A stretch of DNA of 64,000 nucleotides, taken from contig CAJOFY010000021.1 in the NCBI GenBank assembly GCA_905233945.1, positions 13,026 to 77,025 of the forward strand, written 5' to 3'. Both the position numbers and the translations under genes were made by a program. The notes under the pieces were generated by a model. That model was not told the origin of the DNA. It did not search any database and saw only the letters and a program-made list of their open reading frames with translations. Origin of the DNA: an uncultured bacterium (GTDB lineage: Bacteria; UBP6; UBA1177). Below, one piece after another: positions 1-8,119 of the stretch. Position 1 is the stretch's first letter. Each line of letters starts with the position of its first letter.

Positions 1-531
1 CTTTCGTTCTTCTTCAGCTTGCTTTGCTTCAGCTTCTTGTTTCTTTCGTTCTTCTTCAGCTTGCTTTGCTTCAGCTTCCTGTTTCTTTCGTTCTTCCTCT
101 TTTGCTTTTTCAATTCTTTGAATTTCTTCTCTGTGTTGTTCGGCTTCAGCTATTTTAATTTTTGCCTGCGTCTCAAAATGTGCATGAATAGCATAGATTA
201 CAGAAAGAAACGCTATCAGACAACAAACCATCATTACAATTTTCACCTTGTTTCTGGAGATTTCAGCTTCGCTTTTAATTCTTTGACTTATTGATTCAAT
301 CTCTCCGTTCGGCATTACACGACCGATTTTCTGCTCTTTCCCGTTTATCACACGGTATATGAAGCCGTCTCTGACGCGGACACCGTCCTTCGGTCCGCCG
401 AACGGCTCGAATTCTCCGTTTGGTGACACTGTTCCTATACGCTTGATTGTACCGTCTTCCAACATCTCGTATATTGTGCCGTCAGGCGCGATGTTCATCC
501 CGTTCTGCGGCTTCTGTTCAGGCATTCCCAT
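1..531 (-). CDS. Membrane protein with duplicated N-terminal beta module and TolA-like coiled coil (3' end outside window)
   Basis: Partial gene, open to the left window edge (177 codons visible). The ATG at 531 begins MGMPEQ, matching the MG(I/M)(P/S) starts of paralogues at 666-1262, 5247-6050 and 6139-7020. Residues about 12-45 and 55-75 are two copies of the module found at the start of those proteins (pattern G-x-I-Y/F-x-x-x-x-D/N-G-x-x-x-x-I-G-x-V-x-P-N-G-E). A hydrophobic segment follows (about residues 98-116, VMMVCCLIAFLSVIYAIHA), then a charged helix of AEEERKKQEAEAK repeats nearly identical, also in DNA, to those of the JAB protein at 10222-11889. Expected topology is N-in with the coiled coil outside the cytoplasm. 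Function unknown. It has its own promoter at 566-593 although it lies directly downstream of the large gene train. Confidence 0.8.
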   Translation of the reverse strand, partial: MGMPEQKPQNGMNIAPDGTIYEMLEDGTIKRIGTVSPNGEFEPFGGPKDGVRVRDGFIYRVINGKEQKIGRVMPNGEIESISQRIKSEAEISRNKVKIVMMVCCLIAFLSVIYAIHAHFETQAKIKIAEAEQHREEIQRIEKAKEEERKKQEAEAKQAEEERKKQEAEAKQAEEERK

Positions 532-565
532 AGTGTTTCTCCAAAATACAAACAAAAAACTCGTT

Positions 566-593
566 TTTGTAACTTTGCGCCGTATATTGTCAA
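566..593 (-). promoter_or_regulatory. Sigma-70-type promoter for the left-edge gene
   Basis: On the minus strand, TTGACA (588-593) and TACAAA (566-571) are separated by 16 bp, about 35 bp before the ATG at 531. This suggests the left-edge gene can be transcribed independently of the upstream train. Confidence 0.55.
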
Positions 594-665
594 CTTTTTG
601 GAATATGTCGAAGGAGTCGAAGCACTACCTTGCGGCAGTTTCATTTTTTGTTTGACATAACTATT

Positions 666-1262
666 TCAGCGGATACAGCGGAGCAAAACCTTGACTTCAT
701 TATCTACCAGGCAGTCTGTCTTTATCCCTGATGGTCCAAACTTGCAGAGACATACATGTTTCAAGATTCCGCTTTTATCTGGCTGAACAGAGGAAGACCA
801 TTGCAAATTTTTATCGAAACTGATTCCGCACATGACACTGATTTCGTACAAAACTTTAGCTTCCTCCTTTGTAGGAATACGCCAGTCATCAAAATTACCC
901 AATCTTAGTTCCTGCGTAAAATTAACGGCTTCGTTCCATGAAAACTTCAATGATCTTGACCACCAGTGTTTCTTCTTTTTTCTGGCGTACTCCTTCTGAA
1001 TCATGCTGATTCCCATAATAGGCGTCACCAGTTCAATATAACTGCCTCTGTCTATGTAGTTATACGGATCGTTTTTTGCTTCTTCAGGTGAGCGTGTGAT
1101 ATTTCTTAATGTTTTATCTTCGACAATTTTGATATTTCCAAGCAGCTTGATTTTGTCATCCGATAAAATCTGAGCAATTTTCAGGATTTCTCCGTCATCT
1201 TCTATTCGAAAAATCAGACCGTCAGAAGTTATATCATATTTTTTATCTACCGGTATTCCCAT
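666..1262 (-). CDS. Lcl/DUF1566-like domain protein with shared N-terminal module
   Basis: 198 aa, ATG preceded by GGAGGAATAACGC. Residues 1-45 (starts MGIPVDKKYD, then G-L-I-F-R-I-E-D-D-G) are the module shared with four neighbours. Residues about 75-198 form an Lcl/DUF1566-type C-type-lectin-like domain: the core pattern SWNEAVNFTQEL...NFDDWRIPTKEEAKVLYE...WSSS...LLRCIR is the family signature. No clear membrane span is visible, unlike its relatives, so the domain may stay in the cytoplasm or ride on a partner. It is the last gene of the train, 20 bp after the DUF6273 gene. Such domains usually bind peptides, sugars or partner proteins; a precise role cannot be read from sequence. Confidence 0.75.
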   Translation of the reverse strand: MGIPVDKKYDITSDGLIFRIEDDGEILKIAQILSDDKIKLLGNIKIVEDKTLRNITRSPEEAKNDPYNYIDRGSYIELVTPIMGISMIQKEYARKKKKHWWSRSLKFSWNEAVNFTQELRLGNFDDWRIPTKEEAKVLYEISVMCGISFDKNLQWSSSVQPDKSGILKHVCLCKFGPSGIKTDCLVDNEVKVLLRCIR

Positions 1263-1282
1263 GCGTTATTCCTCCGAAATTA

Positions 1283-2272
1283 TCAGTCAATCTTTACCCA
1301 AATCACAGGGCGGACCATTCCGTCGGTCTGGTCGATCTTGCTTTCAAAAGAGAGTACCCCGCCGCTACTGACCCGTGGCGCTGATTCTCTTTTCGAGCCT
1401 TTTGAACGAAGCCACCAGTATCCGGCTCCGGTACTTTCACCTTTGCACTCTTTCTTACTGCAGCTCCACGCGCCCTTTGTTTTTGCAAAATCTGTCGGAT
1501 AGGCGATCCTTTTTTCTGCATTCTCAAAGAGTTTGTCAGCTTCTTCTTTTGTCAGAAGCGAAACATAGTTTCCGTTTTGCTTTTCTATTTTCATCCTTTC
1601 ACTTTCATTAAAGGCTGAATTCAGAAAATCGTTGTTTAGCCACTTTCTGATCTCGCTTTTTTCAAAATCGTTCCCTCCTTCCGAGGAATTAAACCTGTGT
1701 GCATCAAGTCCCTTTTTCGTGATCAGCAGTGCCTTTCCGCCTTTAATCTGCAAAACCTGCCATGCTATCTGTTCTTTGCCGTTTGATTTTACATCATCTT
1801 GTTCGTAACTGCCGAAGGTAACTGTTGACCCCACGTTATATAAGTTCTTTTTTTCAGAAGGTTTTCTGTCATCAGATTGTCCTGCCGGCTTTGAGGATAC
1901 GTGATCGGCATCTTTTGTATTTTTGATTTTCTCGCCCTGCGGGGTTTCAGCATCAGAAGCCGGAGAATCTTTAAAAATCAATACTGCCGACAAAATAAAG
2001 ATAACAACAAGACAACATGCTGAAAAAACTGCAAGGAATTTATTTACATTCTTTGCCACCCTTTTTACAAAATCTTCTTTTTCCTCGAGTGAATTCTTTT
2101 TGTCGTTTTCAGAAATACGTGTCCAGCCGATAATCTCTGTCTGATTGTACGGAATTAAATTTCCGCCGGAAGTTATTTGGACGACTTTGGTAAATTTGCT
2201 TTTGTCATCGTTGTCAAGAAGAACGACAAATAGCGAGCCGTCGATGTTTTTTATTTGATAATTGTTATTCAA
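1283..2272 (-). CDS. Single-span membrane protein with extracytoplasmic DUF6273 domain
   Basis: 329 aa. The start is a TTG with AGGGG 5 nt upstream; the upstream gene stops 8 bp earlier. Residues 1-50 are a divergent version of the beta module of its neighbours (YQIKNIDGSLFVVLL...G-N-L-I-P). A transmembrane segment lies at about 80-100 (FLAVFSACCLVVIFILSAVLIF), then a polar linker. A DUF6273 domain fills about 145-329, with the signature VTFGSYEQ, WQVLQIKGGKALLITKKGLD, IRKWLNNDFLNSAF, YWWLRS and VRPVIWV. The domain is predicted to sit outside the cytoplasm. DUF6273 is a FGE/C-type-lectin-like fold often found on envelope proteins; its ligand here is unknown. Confidence 0.75.
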   Translation of the reverse strand: MNNNYQIKNIDGSLFVVLLDNDDKSKFTKVVQITSGGNLIPYNQTEIIGWTRISENDKKNSLEEKEDFVKRVAKNVNKFLAVFSACCLVVIFILSAVLIFKDSPASDAETPQGEKIKNTKDADHVSSKPAGQSDDRKPSEKKNLYNVGSTVTFGSYEQDDVKSNGKEQIAWQVLQIKGGKALLITKKGLDAHRFNSSEGGNDFEKSEIRKWLNNDFLNSAFNESERMKIEKQNGNYVSLLTKEEADKLFENAEKRIAYPTDFAKTKGAWSCSKKECKGESTGAGYWWLRSKGSKRESAPRVSSGGVLSFESKIDQTDGMVRPVIWVKID

Positions 2273-2280
2273 TATTTCCC

Positions 2281-3669
2281 CTATCCGTCAGTTGAAACCA
2301 TCATAAATTTATGGGCAAAACATCCGAAATATCTGGCTTCATACCACTCTCCGTTGAGTTTGTTTGTCGTCACCAACGTATCAGGCAGAAGCGGGAGATC
2401 AACCATCTGGTCAAGCCGGTAGGGACCATAAACAATCTCATTCAGATAGATATAATACAGGTCATCACTGTAAGCTGATATCTCACCACCACCCGGAAGC
2501 GCAGCCGGATGATCCGGAGGAAGCGTCAAAAGCCGGTTGCTGTGATCCCAATATTCCTGAAGAACCCTTTGCGGCAGCGGCTGAAAACCCATTTTTCTTA
2601 AAACTTTGATATTTAAAGCACCTTCAAATTCTTCTCTAAAATTTTCAAATTTACTTTTTTTGGAAAAAACATCCCACCAAATATGTTTTGCTTTCTCATA
2701 ATATTCGTTATGTCCCTTTGTAACAGTAGTTGTTTCAATAAGTTCTATTAAATTCTGATCATACAGCTCCTTCAACACATCGGCATCGTCAATTATACAA
2801 TCTTCAAAATCTTCGTAGAGTTCATCTTCCAAAAAACATCCTACAAAGGCATGGTTATGAGTAAGGATTATCAGAGGATCCAAACCGGCAGCCTCGAAAC
2901 AGCTGGCAAAAAGTATTGAGGTATCAAAACAGGTACCGAGTCTTCTGGTAACAACTTCGTCCGCCAGTCTTACTCGTTGTCCCAGAGCGTTAAAAAAATC
3001 CCTCGGCGGTAAAACATAGGTTATTTCAAGTTCTTTCAATGCCGTATAAATAGACTTTATCTGGTTTTCGACAGATAACTTTGCATGCAATATTTGGATA
3101 GCAGATTCAGGATTACATTGTTGCAATTGAGAATAACCGTTCAACCCACCGTTCCCGTCCAAAATACAGCGTATCTCTCCTGCTCTTCGCAGAACACCTG
3201 TCAAAACCGGGTGGTTCGGCATTACAAAGGAAGCAGTGAATTCAGGAGAAACATTCAAAGGGCATTCATCCAAGGCAAGAAGAACCACATCATATTTTTC
3301 ATGATAAATAAGGGTGTTTCCTGAACAGAGATCAATAACATTGTACCCTTTTATCCTCTCGGTAAGCCCTACGAGAAAATCGAATGAAAGTTTAATATCA
3401 AGCTTTTCTCCGCCGATTTCTATAACCTGCCCCGGCATAACTGATCCGACATTCACTGATATATTTTCCGCGAATTGAGGCTCGAATGACAGAGTAAACC
3501 ACACATTGTCTATCCGTGAGTCCGTCAAATTTGTAATGACAATCTTTTGAATGTACGAAAAACTTGTTGCATGCATAGCATATCCTTGATAGGTTACCAC
3601 CGTGGCAACCTGTTGCATCGCAAAGTTTACTGCCGGCAAATACTCAAGTTCCGCTCTAAGCGCTGGCAT
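2281..3669 (-). CDS. Transglutaminase-like cysteine protease fold protein with C-terminal GYF_2 domain
   Basis: 462 aa, ATG with GGAGG. Residues 1-135 resemble the Ig-like N-terminus, and about 140-300 the transglutaminase-like region, found at the front of large DUF4011-type helicases (motifs VMPNHP, TYVLPPRDFFNALGQRVR, RRLGTCFDTSILFASCFEAA, LTHNHAFVGCFL). A catalytic-looking Cys247 and His273 are present, followed by an acidic stretch that could supply the Asp. Here the module is not attached to a helicase but to a GYF_2 domain at about 400-455 (YYIYLNEIVYGPYRLDQM), the same adaptor used by four other proteins of this train. It may be a protease or transglutaminase acting on a protein handled by the system; that role is an inference. 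Confidence 0.7.
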   Translation of the reverse strand: MPALRAELEYLPAVNFAMQQVATVVTYQGYAMHATSFSYIQKIVITNLTDSRIDNVWFTLSFEPQFAENISVNVGSVMPGQVIEIGGEKLDIKLSFDFLVGLTERIKGYNVIDLCSGNTLIYHEKYDVVLLALDECPLNVSPEFTASFVMPNHPVLTGVLRRAGEIRCILDGNGGLNGYSQLQQCNPESAIQILHAKLSVENQIKSIYTALKELEITYVLPPRDFFNALGQRVRLADEVVTRRLGTCFDTSILFASCFEAAGLDPLIILTHNHAFVGCFLEDELYEDFEDCIIDDADVLKELYDQNLIELIETTTVTKGHNEYYEKAKHIWWDVFSKKSKFENFREEFEGALNIKVLRKMGFQPLPQRVLQEYWDHSNRLLTLPPDHPAALPGGGEISAYSDDLYYIYLNEIVYGPYRLDQMVDLPLLPDTLVTTNKLNGEWYEARYFGCFAHKFMMVSTDG

Positions 3670-3703
3670 CTTTTACCTCCTTAAATCTTCTAATTTAAAA
3701 ATG

Positions 3704-4477
3704 TCATTTTTTTTTCTTATTCAACCACGTAATTGTTGCGTCTTCGTTGATTATAAAATCCTTCCCCTCTTTGGGGACGGAAACTATGTTATCATAAAAC
3801 AAGTCAGCCAAACAATAAAAACAACCTGCCTGATACCAGTTTCCGCCGAGCTTATCCGTTGTAACCATATAGTCCGGCATAAGCTGAAAAGCGCGCAGCT
3901 CGGCAAGTGTAATCGGACCGCAATATGAACCGTCCGTTAAAGATATTGCAATATAAAAGCTGTCATTATCATCAGTATGAATCCACTGAATTGGAGGAGA
4001 CGGCTGAGCTTCCTCGGTTTGCTGAACTTGCATGGACTGCAGGGATTGAGGCTGAGATTGAGGCTGAGATTGAGGCTGAGATTGAGGCTGAGATTGAGGC
4101 TGAGATTGAGGCTGAGATTGAGGCTGAGGTTGAGGCTGAGGTTGAGGCTGAGGTTGAGGCTGAGGTTGAGGCTCTGCTACAAAATAATTTGCCTGTTTTT
4201 GAGTTATTTCCGGAACATTAATATTGTCATTGTCGGAAGTTCCGTTAATAAGCTTGTCCACCTCAGATTTTTTAACCTCAAAGTAGTGCTCACATATTGG
4301 ACAACACACAAGATACTTTGTGTAAATAGGAATAAGCGGAATCCAGAAAATATGAAAAAAAGTTCTTATTCTGATAATATTAAAATGATTATCATTGTTA
4401 CAGTTGCCGCAATGGTAAACATCATGAGTGCTTCCCAATTCCTTTTTTAAATCTCTAATTCCAAAAATAATAAACAT
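3704..4477 (-). CDS. Zinc-ribbon protein with QP/QS repeat linker and GYF_2 domain
   Basis: 257 aa. Residues 1-70 match the zinc_ribbon_15-like family: MFIIFGIRD start, a CGNC pair, the hydrophobic FFHIFWIPLIPIYTKYLVC and a CPIC pair. A low-complexity Gln-Pro/Gln-Ser stretch (about 100-145) encoded by a 12-bp tandem repeat follows, then a GYF_2 domain (about 175-235, FYIAISLTDGSYCGPITLAELRAF). The two Cys pairs should bind one zinc ion. The repeat probably acts as a flexible spacer whose length can change by slippage. It lies between the transglutaminase-like gene and a second GYF_2 membrane protein and is likely an adaptor in the same complex. Confidence 0.7.
   Translation of the reverse strand: MFIIFGIRDLKKELGSTHDVYHCGNCNNDNHFNIIRIRTFFHIFWIPLIPIYTKYLVCCPICEHYFEVKKSEVDKLINGTSDNDNINVPEITQKQANYFVAEPQPQPQPQPQPQPQPQPQSQPQSQPQSQPQSQPQSQPQSQPQSLQSMQVQQTEEAQPSPPIQWIHTDDNDSFYIAISLTDGSYCGPITLAELRAFQLMPDYMVTTDKLGGNWYQAGCFYCLADLFYDNIVSVPKEGKDFIINEDATITWLNKKKK
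4045..4173. repeat. 12-bp tandem repeat encoding QP/QS
   Basis: Seven units of attgaggctgag followed by three of gttgaggctgag and a partial unit, perfectly in frame in the zinc-ribbon gene on the minus strand. Because the unit is 12 bp, slippage changes linker length without breaking the frame. It also creates long spurious open frames on the plus strand. Confidence 0.9.
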
Positions 4478-4509
4478 ATCTTACGCCCTCAATGCTACCT
4501 CTTAATTTA

Positions 4510-5232
4510 TTACCTGTTTACACACTTAATAAAACCTTCACCTGTTATTTGGTAATCTCCCTTGCTGATCGTTATAAATGGATCTTTCGGCTCAAAAGCA
4601 ATCCCACGGAGGAGTTCGAACTGACTTGCCGGGAACCAGTCATTCAGGGCTTCCGTTGTAACCTGAACATTGCTAGGAATTTCAGACTTTTTGAGCTGGT
4701 CATAGGTAAAAGGACCTTTCACTTCTTCTCCAAGCAGCAGAAAATATGAATCCTTTTCAGATGTTATAATTGTTGTTTGCACATTTTCATCATCTTTGCC
4801 TGGATTTTCCGCTGATTCCGAAGAATTTTGAGGCTGCAAACCGTCAGATGAATCAGGTTTTTCTTTTCCTACAAGCCATTTGATATAAAAAACTATTGAA
4901 ATAACAACTGCCGTCAGCGAAATAAAACCAAGTAAATAATATAATAAAGCGACCTCTTTTTCCTGCTGAGCCGCATGGGAAAAAGCGAAGAATCCGATTA
5001 CAGCAACAAAAAAAATCAGCATCAGAATCACAGTCTTCGTCGGAAATTTTGATTCTGCAGCATCTGTTTTCGGCTGTTCAGCACCTGCTATTTTTGTTCT
5101 TCCTATCGGAAACAGCTCACCTGTTGTCACATCAATTTTGGCAACTTTTTCCTTTATCTTTAGTTGGCCGTCTTCACTGATGCAAAAAATCGTGACCTCG
5201 GTGTCATCTGCCTTCATTTCGTACGTATTCAT
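4510..5232 (-). CDS. Two-span membrane protein with divergent N-module and C-terminal GYF_2 domain
   Basis: 240 aa. Residues 1-50 (EDGQLKIKEKVAKIDVTTGELFPIG) look like a diverged copy of the beta module of the neighbours. Two hydrophobic segments follow at about 67-85 (TVILMLIFFVAVIGFFAFS) and 97-120, placing both ends in the cytoplasm. A GYF_2 domain (about 165-215, YFLLLGEEVKGPFTYDQLKK) follows an acidic/polar linker. With N-module and GYF_2 on the same face, it could dock cytoplasmic GYF_2 or proline-rich partners such as the FtsK-like ATPase. No enzymatic motif is seen. It is separated from neighbours by 32 and 14 bp. Confidence 0.65.
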   Translation of the reverse strand: MNTYEMKADDTEVTIFCISEDGQLKIKEKVAKIDVTTGELFPIGRTKIAGAEQPKTDAAESKFPTKTVILMLIFFVAVIGFFAFSHAAQQEKEVALLYYLLGFISLTAVVISIVFYIKWLVGKEKPDSSDGLQPQNSSESAENPGKDDENVQTTIITSEKDSYFLLLGEEVKGPFTYDQLKKSEIPSNVQVTTEALNDWFPASQFELLRGIAFEPKDPFITISKGDYQITGEGFIKCVNR

Positions 5233-5246
5233 AACATTCTTTCTCT

Positions 5247-6050
5247 TTATTTAATATAAAAAACCTTTTCTTTCAGCATCTTTCCGTTGCACCAGATCTC
5301 GAATTTGTAGCTTCCTGAAATCCAATGTCCTTTATCTGTGCCTCCCCATCCAATTAATTCTACAGCTCCGCCGCCTTTGAAGATTTGTTTATTATCAGAA
5401 TATGTATATCCGTCTTTAGACCACCCTTCGCCTGTACTCAGTCCGAATGGTGTCAAAAATTTAACATCGAGTTTTATGCTTCTTGAATCCAGACTTTTAT
5501 AAACAATTTTGGGATAAATATAGGTCGTGTCTTTGCTATAAATTGTTTTACCATATTCTTCACCTTGATTACTCACTTGAATATCTTTTATAATTATAGG
5601 ATATTCGTCAGCCCATACTTTTAATTCATTCTCTAAATTCTGCTTTTCGTTCGCCAAATTATTTTTTTCGTTCTCAAGGCTTTGTTTTTCGGTCTCCAGA
5701 GTCTGCTTTTTGTCTTTTAAACCACGGTTTTCATTCTCCAAGTTGTAAATTCTGTGATTCAGATAATCCTTGTTATTTTCAGATTGAACAACATATACGA
5801 CGGCAAAAATCAAACCTACTATGAGAAGAAAAATTAAAAAAACTTTTAAACCGCCGGAACCCTTGTTTTCCTCCTCAGATTCGACTTCAGTTAAGTCGAC
5901 TTCTTTCTGGACGGGTTTTCTTTCACCTATCGGTTCAACATTTCCGTCAGGCGAAATATTTGCTATTCTTTTTATGGTTCCGTCGTCCTGAATTGTGAAT
6001 ATCAATCCTTCAGGTGTGACCTGATATTTGTTGTCACTTGGCATTCCCAT
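5247..6050 (-). CDS. N-module / transmembrane / coiled-coil / beta-domain protein
   Basis: 267 aa, ATG with GGAGG. Layout: N-terminal module (1-45; MGMPSDNKYQVTPEGLIF, then D-D-G-T-I-K-R-I-A), acidic linker, one transmembrane segment (about 67-87), a coiled coil of LENEK/LANEK heptads (about 95-148), and a C-terminal beta-rich domain (about 150-267) ending GHWISGSYKFEIWCNGKML. The same order and a similar C-terminal domain occur in 6139-7020, so the two are paralogues. With a single N-in span, the coiled coil and beta domain would be extracytoplasmic. Function not recognised; the layout suggests a structural or sensing subunit of an envelope complex. Confidence 0.7.
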   Translation of the reverse strand: MGMPSDNKYQVTPEGLIFTIQDDGTIKRIANISPDGNVEPIGERKPVQKEVDLTEVESEEENKGSGGLKVFLIFLLIVGLIFAVVYVVQSENNKDYLNHRIYNLENENRGLKDKKQTLETEKQSLENEKNNLANEKQNLENELKVWADEYPIIIKDIQVSNQGEEYGKTIYSKDTTYIYPKIVYKSLDSRSIKLDVKFLTPFGLSTGEGWSKDGYTYSDNKQIFKGGGAVELIGWGGTDKGHWISGSYKFEIWCNGKMLKEKVFYIK

Positions 6051-6138
6051 TTTTAACCTCCATAGCCTTTTTCTTGTTGGAATTATTCCTTGCTACGTTT
6101 CAACTACTCTTCACACCGGTCAAATTCAGGTTCGTTCA

Positions 6139-7020
6139 TCAATAAATGTTCAACTCACTTGCTTTCAAAAATTTGCCGTCAGACCAGATTTCGATTCTGG
6201 TTGTTCCTTTCGGCCAGAATCCTTTTTCACTACTGCCCCAGGTGGTTTTAAAAAGATAATTTCCTCCGTCCGTGCGGAAAATATCAACACCTTGAACAGA
6301 ATAAGTATAATTTTCTTTACTGTTTGCTCCTTTTTTCAGATGACCGTTCGCATCAAAAATCTTAACATCCAAGGCTTTCTGACCATAAATATAGCTTGCG
6401 TATCTGATTCTGAGCTGCAGAAACATTGCACTTTCACTCGTGATCTTTTCGCCGAAATCGGAAATTATATCCTTTGAATTCTTTGTCGTATTTCTGACCT
6501 CGATTGCAGTTATCATAAAGAGTCCGTCATCCTGTTCGTATGCTGGAATTCTATTTTCCGGCTCCTTCGGTTTTGGGGTAGTATCATCCGTTACTCTTAG
6601 ATTGTTAAGAGCCCGCTTTTCGCAGATTTCGAGTTTCACCTCCAAATCACTGTTTTTTTCAGCACTTGCTGCAAGTTTTGTTTCAACTTCCCTCAGATCG
6701 AGCTCTGTCTGCGAAGAATCTTTTCTTAGTTTTGCAAGCTCGAACACCTGCTTTTCGCAGTCGGATTTTTCATCTAACCAAAGAACCGCAAGAATTATGG
6801 TGGCGACAGCAAAAATAATCAGAAAAAACATCAAAAAGAAATTCAGGGAAAGATGTGTTGCTTCGGAAAGCGCCTCTTCATCGACCTTTCCGTGTTTACG
6901 GAAAGGTTCTATCTTTCCGTTCTCAGAAATTCTCGCAATTCTTACAATCGTTCCGTCATCTTCTATGCTGAAAATCTCTCCCTCTTCCGAAATTTGGTAT
7001 TTATTGGAACTGATTCCCAA
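6139..7020 (-). CDS. Paralogue of the upstream N-module / TM / coiled-coil / beta-domain protein
   Basis: 293 aa. A TTG start at 7020 is chosen because it yields MGISSNKYQ, aligning with the other module proteins; the ribosome site (GGAGCGG) is modest. Module at 1-42 (G-E-I-F-S-I-E-D-D-G-T-I-V-R-I-A), transmembrane segment about 60-82 (FFLMFFLIIFAVATIILAVLW), coiled coil about 88-140, and a C-terminal beta domain with ENYTYSVQGVDIF and GFWPKGTTRIEIWSDGKFL closely matching 5247-6050. It lies 88 bp upstream of that gene in transcription order. Probably a heteromeric partner of its paralogue. Confidence 0.7.
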   Translation of the reverse strand: MGISSNKYQISEEGEIFSIEDDGTIVRIARISENGKIEPFRKHGKVDEEALSEATHLSLNFFLMFFLIIFAVATIILAVLWLDEKSDCEKQVFELAKLRKDSSQTELDLREVETKLAASAEKNSDLEVKLEICEKRALNNLRVTDDTTPKPKEPENRIPAYEQDDGLFMITAIEVRNTTKNSKDIISDFGEKITSESAMFLQLRIRYASYIYGQKALDVKIFDANGHLKKGANSKENYTYSVQGVDIFRTDGGNYLFKTTWGSSEKGFWPKGTTRIEIWSDGKFLKASELNIY

Positions 7021-7074
7021 CTGTCCGCTCCGTGTTCAAATCTTAACGAGAATCTTCAGAAAGGAACTTGCAAA

Positions 7075-7974
7075 TTAGACTACGCCAGGGGTGTCGAATT
7101 CTTTTCTTGAGAGATCACCAGTCATAACCATTTCAAATGATATAAGCCATTTTGCGGCCATAGCAAGCATTGTTGCCGCCGTTGTCGATGTCTCTCCGAC
7201 CTTTATATCCTCTGCCCGTGCCGTGCAGAGATAAAGCAGGTCACTGTCTTTATCTCTAAGAACATGATGAGGAGTCCATCCTATTCGCTGGATTATCTGA
7301 TCCATCGACGGAGTAAGGAGAAAAACTTTGACAGAACTTCCCATTTTCTGAACCGGATGGTTGTTTTCATAAACAGCCATAACTTCCCATGTCTGTCTTG
7401 CAGAAAAATCATTCTCGTCAGCGTTGAAACCTTTCCAGATCCCTGGTGTCAAAGTTCCTGTCCATGCCAGACGACCGTCAGGAAGTGTTTCAAGCTGGAA
7501 ATGCGGGAACCATTTAGCCATTGCAGCTTTTTCCACAGCCAGAAGTGACGGATCCTTCTCATACCACTGTTGAACACTTGCCAAAATAATGTTGTTGGGG
7601 ATTTTTATGCCTCCATTCTTTCCTGCTTCACCGTCAGGAGAGAGTTGAATCGGTTTTTTGCCTATAATAGCATCTCTTATTCTTTGGCGTTCCGCCCGTT
7701 CCTCTGCCTCACGTTTTAATTTATCCGCCATTTCCTTTTGTGAAAGCTGCTGTGCACCAGCCAAAATGATATTGTTGGGAATCTTAATGCCTCCATTCTT
7801 TCCCGCTTCACCGTCAGGAGAGAGTTGAATCGGTTTTTTGCCCATAATAGCGTCTCTTATTCTTTGGCGTTCAGCTCGTTCCTCTGCCTCACGTTGTAGT
7901 ATAGCCGCCATCTCCTCTGGTGTGCGTTGCTGTGCACCAGCAAATTCTGCCCTGGGAATAACTAAATTTAACAT
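7075..7974 (-). CDS. E2-like (UBC-fold) protein with duplicated 60-residue N-terminal repeat
   Basis: 299 aa. Start chosen at 7974 because GGAGG sits 6 nt upstream; a longer ATG frame to 8028 lacks this. Residues 12-71 and 72-131 are near-identical 60-residue repeats (AGAQQ start, REAEERAERQRIRDAI helix, IQLSPDGEAGKNGG loop). Residues about 150-285 follow the order of prokaryotic E2-like domains: GRLAWTGTLTP, a strand WEVMAVYENNHP, VKVFLLTP, PHHVLRDKDSDLLYLC, then a threonine/alanine-rich helix ending AAKWLISFE. Cys250 in LYLC occupies the expected thioester position and His236/237 the expected histidine. It would accept a modifier from the E1-like enzyme at 8983-10206. The fold call rests on motif order only. 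Confidence 0.6.
   Translation of the reverse strand: MLNLVIPRAEFAGAQQRTPEEMAAILQREAEERAERQRIRDAIMGKKPIQLSPDGEAGKNGGIKIPNNIILAGAQQLSQKEMADKLKREAEERAERQRIRDAIIGKKPIQLSPDGEAGKNGGIKIPNNIILASVQQWYEKDPSLLAVEKAAMAKWFPHFQLETLPDGRLAWTGTLTPGIWKGFNADENDFSARQTWEVMAVYENNHPVQKMGSSVKVFLLTPSMDQIIQRIGWTPHHVLRDKDSDLLYLCTARAEDIKVGETSTTAATMLAMAAKWLISFEMVMTGDLSRKEFDTPGVV
7582..7941. repeat. 180-bp tandem duplication inside the E2-like gene
   Basis: Two head-to-tail copies (7762-7941 and 7582-7761) of a 180-bp unit, nearly identical in DNA and in frame. The high identity indicates a recent duplication or ongoing homogenisation. Confidence 0.85.
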
Positions 7975-8119
7975 TTTTGCCTCCTGAAATAAAACATTGT
8001 TAATACTTGCCAAACACACAATTATCATTTAATCAACCAATTTTTATCCTTGCATGGGAAATGCCTCAAGTTGCAGAGTCTGTTCTTTTCAGTATTCATA
8101 AACCCGTTTGCACCTCATC

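Noticed and set aside
3925-4450. Long plus-strand open frames over the QP/QS repeat
   Set aside because: They arise from the 12-bp repeat having no stop in several frames; the minus-strand product has a zinc ribbon and GYF_2 domain on either side.
7975-8028. Longer start for the E2-like gene
   Set aside because: The upstream ATG lacks a ribosome site, whereas GGAGG precedes the internal ATG at 7974.
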